From the NCBI RefSeq assembly GCF_021155775.2, contig NC_060234.1, positions 32,299,026-32,363,025 of the forward strand: a stretch of 64,000 nucleotides of DNA, given 5' to 3'. Position 1 is the stretch's first letter, and every line of letters begins with the position of its first letter. The notes under the pieces are model-generated. The model saw nothing but the letters and a program-made list of their open reading frames with translations. It ran no database searches and was not told the origin of the DNA. The translations under genes were made by a program, and so were the position numbers. Positions 26,391 through 37,800 of the stretch are shown piece by piece. This DNA comes from Neodiprion pinetum (taxonomy: Eukaryota; Arthropoda; Insecta; Hymenoptera; Diprionidae).

Positions 26391-26464
26391 CTGAGGACCA
26401 AATGAAAAAGGCCATCGCCCTGAAATGTGCTGATTACAGCGAGTCAGCGAGACCGAAGTTGAGA

Positions 26465-26492
26465 GGCGAAAGGCGAAAGGCGAATGGCGAAA
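26465..26492. repeat. (GGCGAAA)4 tandem repeat
   Basis: Four copies of GGCGAAA, the third ending in T, lie about 75 bp upstream (on the minus strand) of the terminal ATG16 exon. Confidence 0.85.
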
Positions 26493-29400
26493 GGTATGAA
26501 ACGGATCGTATTAGGATTAGGCGCATGTCGTAACCGCGACAATAATTGCAGGAACGGTGGACTCCGGGGTTCCGGGCTTCCAGTGTTCCAGGTCACCAAT
26601 AAGTCTGTGCTTCGCGGAACCAACGGGGCAGAAAAATTAAGCCCAAGTTATGACTCGGTCGGTGGCCTGGGCGCTATTAATCAGCGCCAGTTGGCCACGG
26701 AAACGGCAGGTAACGCGAGGGAATGAAACCTGCCTGACTGACGCCTCTATTAATCTTGCCTGACACTGACACCTAACTGACTCGTTGTCACCCTCCCGAA
26801 AATGAAACACCGCGCGACCCAATACGCGGGTTATTCTCTTTCCCCGAACCCTCCCCCGCCTCGCCTTCCCGTTACTTCATTCTCACTCAGCTTCAGCCCT
26901 CGTCGCTTTTTGCTCCTGCCGATCCTTTGACTTTTGAATGCATATTATAGACTTTCTATGGAGCCGTTTTTCGTCACTTCCTAAATTTGACCCGTGAGTC
27001 GAATTCTTCTCTTCTTATTCGCCTCGTTTCTTTTCCCGACCAAGCGTCGACGAGTCGTGATCGCATGTCTTCGACTTGTATAATACGACTCTCGATACGA
27101 GAAATCTAATATCTGTACACTCCATATTCGTCTTCGGACGCGCTAGGTTGTACAACGCGGGTCTGCGTCATAAGGAGGTGAGGTAATCTTCGGGAGCGGT
27201 TGGAAGTTCACGACCATACGAGAGATGGAAGGACGTATTTTTAATACCGAAATGCACATAGTGCGCAGCGCAAAGGTGGAATTGCAGAGGTAAATCTCCA
27301 TGCTGCTTCGCTTGAATTTCCTTATATTTCATCTTTGAAGGCTTGGCGTTTGAAGGCATCTACTGTGTTTCGTGTAACTATATCCAGTCAACGACTGGCT
27401 CGTTCACGTCTTAGACTCCCCGAGACATTTTCGAATTGTGAATCGAAATGGTGCAAAATGAAGAGGGATAAAATAAGTCGCAAACGTGGCAGGAGTTGCC
27501 TATCAATCAAGAGTTCCCAAGTTTGAAAAGCAAGAATTGTAACAACCGCGCACGGATGCCGCTCTTTGCCCAGCCTGTTTGGCCTCGGCGAGAGATCCGC
27601 GGAATACGCAGCGGATCGTTGGAATGGCGGTGCGGACTCGCCGACGTAACTCGCTATTGCCTCTTTTGTAGTATTTAATGCGTTAGTTTCTTCTTTCGGT
27701 CCGCGTCGCGCCGGCTCGCGGATCGCCGCTCGTCAACTGCCATATCATTCAAGTAACGTAAATTGCCAAGGTAGGCATGTGGGCTCGCTGACGCTTTGAG
27801 GCGCCGGTGTTCGAGTACCGCGTCTTCTTCCCTTTTAGTTAATTAAAAACGACCTCGGGTTACAAGGGCTGGGCAGCTTGGCTCCCCTAATTACAGCGTT
27901 CGACCTGCGGCCGCGGTTCGCGCGCATCGAGAGCACGTACCGAATGGCGGAGGAATAAAGAGGGGAAAAATAGAATTTGAATACAAAAGCGGAAAGGCTC
28001 GTTTAATGCACGCGAGTAACGAAAACAGGACCGCATACCCGTTATCCGAACGTATCTGTCTCTTTGAACTCTGAAAATTGTATCCTACCGCTTTTATAGG
28101 CCGCTGAGCTACGCGTATGCCTGTCATTTTCCGTCCGCTGCAGTTCCAACTATCCGGAATTACAAGCGTGACACTGAGCAATTATTTTTCCGTCCTCCGT
28201 AACATTTTATACTTCATGCGATCGGTACACGCAAATTTTATCATCATATAATATAACCGCACCCTATCTCGTTGGCCGCACATTATCATCGTATTGTACC
28301 ATCGCCAATGATTAACTTATCGGTAGGTATTTCTATTCTCTAGCTATCCAGTTTGTCGGATCCATTTTCTCATATTTTACAAATTTTCGGGGGCTGAGTG
28401 CTGCTAAATTTATATGTACCTAACTCTTGCGATTGACTGACTGGATTTTTATCCCATTAAGTATGTCAATGGTGGTCGGAAGAGTGATTTTGTAATTGCC
28501 TTCGTATCCCACCGTTTTTTACCCGCCTCGATTTGCACGTGAGATTTGGTTCGCTGCATTATCCGCGTTTCCACACTGTGGGAGAATTATCTTGAGAGAA
28601 GTAGAGAGAAGTGGAGGGAGTGAAGGGAGTAGAGGGAGAGGAGGGATATAGCGGGAGGCAATTGTGCTTCATCGTTGTCACGCGGCGGAGGAACTTCGAG
28701 AGTGTGAATAGAGCATGGCGACAGCCGAGTTCAGAGGAGAGTACTTTACCGCTACACCAAGCTCGTGGTTATCAGCCACATGGCTTTAGCATCTCTCATG
28801 GCTGTTAGGGCGCCTAATTAATTAAATAATTATTTAAACAAGGGTCATATACCTCGGCGCAGCGGAGAAAACTTTCTGGTAGGACGGTAACAAGGAGATA
28901 ATCAACTACATGTGCATCAGTGTTATCCCTGCATCGCGAATCGCAACGCTGCAAGCTATACATATAGGTATACTCGTATATTTTTCACCTTAAGGATAAA
29001 GTTCATATAAACGCGCGCTTCGTTCCACCGGCGGTGTCTCTGTTGTACAGGTATTAGTCTTTCGATTTTCATCCGCAAGTTTTTAACCGCGGCTTTAACT
29101 TGCGTAAATTCGACAAAAAAGAAAGAAACAAACAAAAAACCAGTGAGAAATCCTGCACGATATTTCACTGCGGGTAAAAAAAATTCACACAATTTACACA
29201 AAATTTTATTCCTCCGCATGCATTCTTAACGCATGACGTTACCCGTCGAGTACCAATCCACGTCTGATGGAAATGTGAATTTTTTTATTTTTTTTCTCCT
29301 GCGTACGAATATTTCTTCTATATGTGTACGAATGTAAGCTTTGATTAGATGCGACGTGATTTCTGAATATTTTAGTACAGCAAGTACGAGCATCTGTCCG

Positions 29401-30584
29401 CACACCGGTCCTCGTGCATGGACTTCATTAAAATTTAAGTTCAGCCAACGGTAGAAATCGGAGAAATTTCTCCCTGCGAAACTTTTCCGACCAACAGGGG
29501 CAAAAGTTGTTGTACATTTGTCGTTGATTTTTGACAAATACAATCCTTTCCCCGTCTTTATACTTTCTACACATTCCTACGAGCGGCATTTTATTCCAGT
29601 CAGGTACTTTTTGGAATTTTTTCCTGCACCTTGCCACTTCACATCGTCGACACCGAACATTCCCTTGAAGTAGTTTTCGCGACGCAAAGGTACTTGACCA
29701 GATGTCGATACAGCAAACTGTCTAGTCTGGGCAATTTTACGAAAGCTCACGCGGATCAAGAAAGCCCATGGAGTTGAAGACATGACGAAAATTTTGATTA
29801 TCATTACGCTCAATTTATACATACAAGAATGTCCATTCAGAGCCATTGGGAATGAAAACTAAATTTTAATTTTGGTACGTAGGTGACGCAAAGAATGCAA
29901 GACCAACCCCAGAGGTTTTCAGTTTCAAGATCTGTTATCCTCATAATTAAAGTGCATCCAACCTGTGGAAATTCCTGAACTTTTCATCCTGATCGTAAAA
30001 TCCATTCCATTTCCATTAAAAGTGACTAGTTTTGAAACCCTCGCTCGCTAAAGCTCGCTCGGCGTCGGATGCCTAGTGTAACTGGTTCTTGTGCTCGTTC
30101 GCTCGCTTATTCGTTGTCAGTGTTTTAACAGATGACATAGTTGTAGGGGAGACTGGGGCACGATGACTCCTCAAAAAATTCTGGTATTTACTTCACAGTA
30201 TACAGAATGAACACTGTCTTTGTGCACGTGACGCAAACCGAATCTGCCTGTAAGATTTTTTCTATATAATGCTACAAATCACGTTCACGCATGCATGTAA
30301 GTATAACGTATTGTAATTTTATGAAAATAAACTTCGTCAAAAAATACCACAGAACAATCAGTTAAGGGCTGACAGATTTAAAACACTACGCACAGCAATT
30401 TTAGCTCTAAATGAACGACGTTATTGTCATGTATTCCTATGTATACTATGCCAACCACTCACCAATTGCAATTTCTTTATCCTGGTTTTTCGGTTTTTTT
30501 TCCAATTCAAAGTGCCATCTGAAGCATGCATATTGGGTTGATAGTACAAAACATGACGTTTTCAATAATCAAACTTGTAAACTT

Positions 30585-30850
30585 GAAAATTAGTCCGGAA
30601 GATCAAAAGTCATCAGGTCAAGGACCTGGACAGCCAGAACCACGGAGCGCTTGTCCTGGAGGTCAAGATCCACCAGGTGGAGGACCTGGACGGCCAAATC
30701 TACGGAAAATTAGTCTTGAAGATCGAAAGTCACCAGGTCAAGGACCTGGACAGCCAGAACTACGGAGCGCTTGTCCTGGAAGTCGAGTTGCATCAGGAAG
30801 CGTACCCGAAGCGCAAGATCCAGGAGGTAGAAAACCCGATACTCGAAATC
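30585..30850 (+). repeat. 60-bp tandem repeat with 120-bp higher-order unit
   Basis: Four 60-bp units start with a CATCAG/CACCAG motif at 30611, 30671, 30731 and 30791. Units one and three agree at 57 of 60 positions, while unit two is more diverged and unit four decays. The array is therefore a 120-bp dimer repeated about twice. The plus strand is open in two frames. One gives 20-residue repeats of the type HQVKDLDSQNYGALVLEVEL. The other gives a Gly/Pro-rich frame with GQGPGQPE and begins at an ATG at 30526 (135 codons). I recognise no family. It may be a fragment of a repetitive or retroposed coding sequence, or a young satellite; a host gene is unlikely on present evidence. Confidence 0.85.
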
Positions 30851-31538
30851 TGCGGAGCGCGATTCTCGTCCGTCCGTTCTACTGCGCGGTTGTTTCCAGA
30901 CTGAGGAATTTTCGTCGTCAACGATTACTATAGATCGATCACGTCAGGAGAAAAAAAATTTTGGGTGATGTCGCTTTCTGAAAATCTGAACATCCGAACA
31001 TCCAAACTTTGGTTTCGAACTTTAATCTATGTATGATGTATGATATGATTAATCACCCGGTTATACGCGAAATGACGGGATGAGTTTAAATTTCTTCGTC
31101 ACATGCTGTAATCAAACGCTGTACAATTTATTTGTAAGTTTAGCGATTCGTTCACCTTTCACCTTTCACCTCGATCTTCGTCTCAGCCTTTCCCCGCTAG
31201 TAACGTTGACTTCGGTTTACTAATTTATCGCGTTACTCACATCATTGATTTAAACGTTCTAACATGTACACGATGTAAATTGAGCCCTGTGTATCTTCAC
31301 TTTGCTCGAGCAGCTGAGCGGGATTCACGGCAAGTGTCAGTTTATTACTAAAATGAACATCCCGTCACGATTTACACCTGGTACAGCGTTTAGCATGCCA
31401 GAGAATTAGGTGTACTTTGAGTGTATAATATAAGCGGCGCGTTGGTAGGTCGTTCAGAGCTCGTTGAGGGTGAATCCGAAATAAGGAAAAACATTGGCGA
31501 AATATTTGACGAACGAATTCAAACGGCGGTATAACTTA

Positions 31539-31597
31539 AATATGGCCACCGTCGGCATGCTTGGAATTTAATTTTGGGTTTACGATCACGTTTTACA
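31539..31597 (+). repeat. Dispersed repeat, copy B
   Basis: The partner of 21261-21316, with the same four blocks in the same order. Copy B has about three extra bases after ATGGCCAC. The sequence diverges on the right after TTTACA, and the left border is unclear. Confidence 0.45.
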
Positions 31598-31822
31598 GAC
31601 GCCAGTTACCGGGCGCTATATTTGTCATACCCGGCATAATCATGGCAAGAATCGGTCAGGTATCATTTTATGTCGATGCAAGAGAGAATCTTCGGAAAAC
31701 CGACAATTCAAACCGTGTAATTCATTTGTGCCTACGTGCGCACTGCGCACGCATGCGTTGCCTAAGGTTCACGCTCAACTCCACGCGGATGTATGAATGG
31801 TAGATAAATTCTAGAAACTTAC

Positions 31823-31969
31823 GTGTGGTCTTTGAGCACCGATTCCACTTTGTTGCTGCTCACGGACCAGATGAATACAGACCCATTGGAAGATCCAACG
31901 GCAATGTACTGTCCGTCCGGACTGAAAGTAGCGCGTGCCCAATCGCAGCCAACTTTGAAACCGTCGGCA
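31823..31969 (-). CDS. ATG16L1: ATG16 (ATG16L1-like), WD40 exon (blades 6-7)
   Basis: A 147-nt internal exon: one base completing Ser, 48 codons, then two bases of a Thr codon. The product reads ADGFKVGCDWARATFSPDG, then QYIAVGSSNGSVFIWSV, then a stretch ending VLKDH. The GFKVGCDW start, the FSPDG turn and the SVFIWSV strand are characteristic of ATG16 propellers, where the human protein has similar blocks. The acceptor is TTACAG|T and the donor CACAC|GTAAGT. The frame joins without a stop to the exon at 32613-32697 and to the terminal exon at 26297-26390. Confidence 0.97.
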
Positions 31970-32612
31970 CTGTAACACATTCGGTATAAAAGAAACGTAA
32001 TTTTCTTTCGAGCAGAAGTCAAGTTTCGCTTGACGTTGCATTTTCTTCATGCATTTAGCCATTCCCGCGGGTTCGTTTCAACCCCATTCCACACTGCTCC
32101 GTACTTTGCGTTTATTCGTCGAGATATACATAATCAACCGATGGTGTACGATATTTTTTGTTTGGCAAACCATAAACTCGGATTGGTCGTTTCGTAAGGG
32201 GGGGAAAATATTAATAAGGCTTGCACGGCATATTGTATAAATTTTCCAGCTAGCCGGGTGGCAGCGTCTGCAGAGAATAAGACGATGGTATATGCCGTAC
32301 TTACATGCTACACGTATATGCAGCCAGACTCATTTCATGCAAAGCTCGTGTGCAAGTTTAGCTGCATATCACGCAGGCGTGACCCTTCATCGGAGAGACG
32401 GTAGAAATAACGCGTTTAAGTGAAATTTGAATTTAATTCCAGTCTCCGCATAAATTAACCTCTCCAAGCTTTACCCTGTATATGTGCTCTCCTGTATACT
32501 TACATGCACGTATGCATCAACTTAATTCGAACAAGCGAATAATTTCACCCGGAGTTTGCTCAGATTTATAATAACGCTTGGACGAAGAAAGCCAGAATAA
32601 AGTTGGCCTTAC
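31970..32612 (-). other. ATG16 intron (643 bp)
   Basis: The shortest ATG16 intron in the window, with donor GTAAGG and acceptor TTACAG, phase 2. Nothing else is recognised in it. Confidence 0.93.
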
Positions 32613-32697
32613 CTGAAAGTACCGATAATTTGGTTCATCCTTAAATCCAGCAACTTCAATGTATCGTCACGGACGCAGCTCAACAAGTAATGCGCGT
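32613..32697 (-). CDS. ATG16L1: ATG16 (ATG16L1-like), WD40 exon (blade 5)
   Basis: An 85-nt exon: two bases completing an Asp codon, 27 codons, two bases of a Ser codon. The product is AHYLLSCVRDDTLKLLDLR, then MNQIIGTF. The LLSCVRDDTLKLLDLR block, ending in an LDLR in place of WD, is a typical ATG16 signature and corresponds to LLSCSRDDLLKVIDLR in the human protein. Its boundaries are TTTTCAG|AC and AG|GTAAGG. No start codon is present and none is needed; it is placed by phase and homology between 34675-34854 and 31823-31969. Confidence 0.96.
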
Positions 32698-34674
32698 CTG
32701 AAAATTAATTTAGAAAAGAAAAAAAGTTATTAAATATGCTATTTGCGAGTACATATCACAGTTTTACGTTGCAGTAGTCGAAATTCTAACTGACTGATAG
32801 GTTGTAAAAATGATTCAATCTTTGTAGAATGATTATCGTGTATAGAGTTAGATTTTCATAGATTTTACTTCTATTATTCATTCGATACAAAAAATCTACT
32901 TTCTATTCAAATCGATCATTTACATATCTTCATTTTCAAACAACGATACGGTATTCGCTTTACGTTACGACGGTAATTTTTCCAATAATAACTCATCTCC
33001 CGGTATATCAGATCTATTTTGCTGACGCAACGAATTGTTCTCGCTTTGCAACAGCTAGTCCCAATTCGAGGAACTGTTAGTTACATCTGGCTATACGTAA
33101 GCGTGATCAGCAAAGGGTATGTCGAAAGTGGAAAAAAGAAAGAAAGGAGAAAAACATCGATTACCGCTTGAAATATACAACAAGACCTGTATGATTAGCC
33201 GTTCTATCCTGGTCTTGGATAACAGTGAAAGTCCCAGCACTATAGGAGAAAAAAGTGGGTATGATGAAATTCGAAGCTTGAGATGAGTATAGCGATTTTG
33301 TCATCTTCACGGGGCCCCAGAAACATACCGCGTGATGTATAATACGAGCGATCTTTGATCGCCACCAGAGCGCAGGAGCTCGAAGATCCCCACCGCATTG
33401 TCGATCGACAGGGTAGGTGAGTGGATGGGTGGGGATGGAAGCGTAGGTCCGTAGGTACGGTTAAATGAAATACGACGGGACGGGTGTGGCATAATATCTC
33501 TTTTGCTCGAATGAGCTGTCGAATCTCCATGGTGAATTCCGTAAATGGGTGCTTTGGGTGCTTTGGGAGTACGCGGGGTAGCAGGGCGATACGTCAATGC
33601 AACGGGGTAACTGCTCGAATAATGAAAAAACGAAGGAAAGAGGGAAAAGGAAGGAGGAAAAGAAACAAGAGGGTGGAAAAAACAGATGAATGAACGTTGA
33701 GAGATTCCCATCTATCCAAACCTTGGATATTACAGCGACGGGTAGGCGCACAGGATCGGGTATTTATGCCATACTTTGCACCCTGAACCCATCCACCTTC
33801 CTACCTTGGAACCACTACTGGAATGGCATTATGTAACGGCACATGCCATGCTCGATACAAGCTTGACTTCTGTGCGTATGCACGGGTTGAAAAGTAATGA
33901 CGAAAAGGGTGGAATAAATGGCGGTATACGAAGACAATGCCACCGGTAGAAGTTGAACGTACAATTTGGCCTTATCACGTATTTCGGAAAGAGAACCACA
34001 TCATTTATTACAAATTCTCCATGGAGCGAAATTTCTACACATATATAATAGTGCGGATTCACATATTGCTTCCGTTTTACACCCCAGTTCTTCTGCAACG
34101 TTGGATTACACGAACAGATCATTTACGTTTCCCGAATGTGTTTCGAGAAAATATTGTCTTTAGGTCCGGCGGATTTGTATCGTTTTAAAATTTGGGCTTA
34201 CGGCGACTGGTTTTGTTCGATCCGTTCCCACAGCCATCTTATATACGTAGACCCTTACACATCGGGAGGTGTTAAACACGAACGCATATTATACATGTTC
34301 TCCCATCCGGAAATTTGCGAACCCTTCGACGTTCCCTTTGCTCCCCGGCTGTCGCTAAATCGAGTGGTTCTACTCGACCGCCCAAACGAAGAGAACGTTA
34401 TATATAACCGGAAGTTTACTCGCCTGAGGGGCGTTTGTAAACGGGATAATAACAGTATGAATTTTTCGATTGAAAGAGTGATATTTTCACTGTGAAACGA
34501 CAGTCGGATGAGCCTTACCCAGATGCATGTCGTGATTACAAACTAGGAGAATTTTGAGCACGATTTCCTACATTCACCCTGAAGGGATGCGGATATGGTG
34601 ACCGTATTTATCGTTGGTCCCGTAGGTCTGAGATAAGGTGCAAGTTGTTAATGACTGGGGATTTATAAACTCAC
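32698..34674 (-). other. ATG16 intron (2.0 kb)
   Basis: A phase-1 intron with donor GTGAGT and acceptor TTTTCAG. A purine/pyrimidine-biased stretch near 33.4-33.7 kb creates several long but meaningless open frames, and a 10-bp repeat (GGTGCTTTGG) occurs twice near 33545. No gene is seen. Confidence 0.93.
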
Positions 34675-34854
34675 CTCGGGATAGATCCAGCGACGTCACT
34701 TTGCCTTGGAGCAAGATGTTGTTTGAACTGGACTCGGCTCGCGTGTCCCAGAATCTTATCGTCTTGTCAAAGTGTCCGCTGATTATCGTCGATCCCGAGC
34801 CGTCGGATATTACCACGTCGTTGCAGCTTGATCCAGCAAACTTTGTCTCTATAC
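34675..34854 (-). CDS. ATG16L1: ATG16 (ATG16L1-like), WD40 exon (blades 4-5)
   Basis: A 180-nt exon: two bases completing Cys, 59 codons, one base of an Asp codon. The product starts IETKFAGSSCNDVV, continues with TIISGHFDKTIRFWDTRAES, and ends ILLQGKVTSLDLSR. The GSSCNDV and SGHFDKxIRFWD motifs are near-diagnostic of ATG16 proteins. The acceptor is TTTTACAG|GT and the donor CGAG|GTGAGT. It joins in frame to the exon at 40106-40226 (…RSRA-C-IET) and to 32613-32697 (…LSR-D-AHY). The small insertion SDGSGST within the blade matches a loop that is longer in insects than in the human protein; this last point is from memory of the family. Confidence 0.97.
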
Positions 34855-37800
34855 CTGTAAAATCATTCGCGTATGAATAACCGTGAATTTCGGTAGATCG
34901 TCGAACGCGTTATATTTGCAACGCTGATTGAAATTCCGGGACCACTTTATATCCAACACGGATTTCAGGCGGCTTACGCTAATGTTATGGTAGTAAATAT
35001 AAGAGAAACACGCGGAATATAGAGCTTCGCATAATTTTTTAACAAAAACCTATTTCGCCGATCCCTGAGGCGTTTATCTGACCTACGTTGTTTTAACATA
35101 TCGAAAAGCACGAGAGTGGAGGAGGGACTTTTGTGTTAGACTTAAAGCCTGATCCAAGTGCGATATTCTTCGGAGGTCGGACAGAATTTGGGGTTTCGTA
35201 TACCGAAAGCCATGAGTTTGTAAATTCGGGAAATCGGAGACACTGATTATACGACACAAGTGCCGGTCTGTTTCCAGATAATTCTCGCCGTGGTTAACCA
35301 CGTAATTGCCCTGTTGAACGTATAACGTGAAACGAAGGGTGAAAACGAAGAATTCGCGGCGCCTTATCTGGGCACTTTTCCAGATCTTGTAGAAGACTGA
35401 GCTGTGAACCGACCACTTGTCTCGGAAGTCTTTTCTGCCCGATACCTCCAGGGGAAAAATCACTCCAGGGAATTACCCCGAGCGGCCTCACACATCGGCC
35501 TTACTTCAGAGCCTGGCTTACAGCGGAGGGATAATGCAGCCAAGATTTTCTCAACCCATAAGTAACGCTGGGACAGGTTTTCTCGAGTTGAAAGACCGGA
35601 GTACGGATTGTACTTTGCATGCGCGATTCGATTCCTGCAAAAGGCGCGTGTTTCTGCTCAGTTTTCGCAACGGAGACTGTTGAAGGAAAATTCATCCTGT
35701 ATTACGGCGAGCATTGCTGACGTAAAACGTGTCATTGGACGATGTCGAGAATCCTGGCTTTCTCTTTGCGGCTGGTGGGAAAGAAGCGTTCTTGCCTTGA
35801 CAACGTAACGTGTGGCGATGCTGCGATATAAAAATCGGCTTCCGTCCCGCAGAAGCGTTCGTCCATCATTGCAAAAGTTTCGAAGCGAATCAAACAATGG
35901 GAAGCCACAAGTGTCGCGGGAGAAAACCCGGGGCTAAACCACGTTGGTGTTAATTCGTGAAGGGTTCGTTGCGTGCGGCACGTGGCTGCCACAGATCGTT
36001 GGTCGGATCGGGTTCGGTAGATTGAATACAAGGGCGGAATTCCCAACGTGGGTATTGCCCTGTACCTTCCGAAGGAACGGTAGAAAGCGTCAACGGCGGG
36101 CGTCAGCTTGAGCGTGTAATGGTCGAGAGTCACTGTTACCGGATGGCTGAATTATCAACATTTTCGCGATCCGCAGGCAGGCTTTGAGGTGAAGAAGTTA
36201 CCGATGGCGGACGACGGTCCATGTCCTAATTCCTTGTACCGCGAGTTTAGGACTGGTCACCGTATTTTTGCATCAGTCAACGATTACAGAGTTTCGAACG
36301 AGAGTTGGATAATCGTATATCGCACTCTTGAGTAAACTTTTACAACACTGTTTAACTCCAATTATTATCTTCCACCGTGTAACTTGGCGCAAGAATACCC
36401 GAGTTGCTGTATTTCTCAGAAGTTGCCGAGTCTCAAAATCCTGACTTCATAACTGTGTACTTCACCGAATAACGAAAGTTCCACCCTAATGCGAGGTTCG
36501 AGATAACTGGGTTCAAACGAGGCGTGCTCGGTTTTGTACACTCGTCAATGTATATGTTGAGCTCTTGGTGAAATCGCGAATCTCGCATTGCGCCATTGCG
36601 TACTTCGTGATTAGTTGAATGGTTGCAGCGTAATTAGGTCTTCCGTTCATTTTGAAATTTGAAAGGGTTCGATGGGGTGGCGAATCGAACTTTTTGGATA
36701 TTTCATACTTGACAAGTAAATTATCCAAGTTCAATGGTCTCGGTTGAATATTCATTTATAACAGCTTCTGCAGGTTCGGGCAAACGAACGAGCCGATAAA
36801 AAGTCTCTTATCAGTTGAAGGTAACGGATTAGGAATAATGAACTTTTTAAACGAGTAACTGCAGCGGTCCGCTCCTTAAGGCGAGACCGTGCTGAGAATA
36901 ATCTCTACAACAAAATGAGGGAAGTGTATAATGAAATTAGAAAATTTGACAAGACGTCTCAAAGTTTCGCGAACAATTTCCACAGCGACGTTCCTCGCAT
37001 AGTTTTAAAAATTATGCAGCCAGACGTAAAGGCGACGGATTGTAATTACAAAAATAATTGTAATAATAAACGGAATAATAATCATAATAATAGTAATAAA
37101 GTATGCCGATCGCTCTGGAGGTGTCGGGTGGGAATATTAAAAATGACGTCACGTCAAAGCGGGGAGGGCCGGGAGTTCGAGTAAGGACCGAATATTAATA
37201 TCCGAAGTTAATATTCTTTCCCCAAACCCCTGTGATACTTCGTGGCGATAACGTTTCGAAGAGAGTCGATGGAAGCTCGAACAATGCGACAAATGCGACG
37301 GGGAGGGCGAAGAATTCCGGAATCTGCTACAATGGCTCTAATCAATACGAATTCCCTCTTGTCTCCGAGACATTTGTCTTTGGCGTAAGTGTGACTCGGG
37401 GCAACGGTATTGTTTTAATCGATCGTAGAATTACCTATATTGGCACGCAGACCAAACTCAAATACAACTAGCTCGTGCTGCACTTCAAGACTCATTATAT
37501 ATGCATGGACGTTATGCGGACTGTACATGTGGGCATATCTATATGCCACAATTACGCTCTAATGTATATTGACTATTCGCCATGCTTCGCTAACATTCGT
37601 ACGATTATCGGCCACGAATTGAGCTTCGAAGAATTCGTGAAATTGCTGGCTGTTCATAATTATGTGTTTTCCCCATTCCGTATGTTTTTCTATGCCCTTC
37701 AAGAACACGATTTGCGGAAGAATAAATCAACGCTGTAACGCAAAAGGTGCCTTATGTCCTGAATTTCGATTCAGAATAGAGAAAAAAAAAAAAAACGAAG

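Larger units (their letters stand above)
26391..31822 (-). other. ATG16 intron (last; 5.4 kb)
   Basis: A phase-2 intron between the last two ATG16 exons, with donor GTAAGT and acceptor CTCAG. It contains the 7-bp repeat at 26465-26492, the 60-bp tandem repeat at 30585-30850, copy B of the dispersed repeat at 31539-31597, and a TE-terminus-like sequence at 30144-30170. No nested gene is recognised. GC content is high at 26.4-27.9 kb. Confidence 0.9.
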
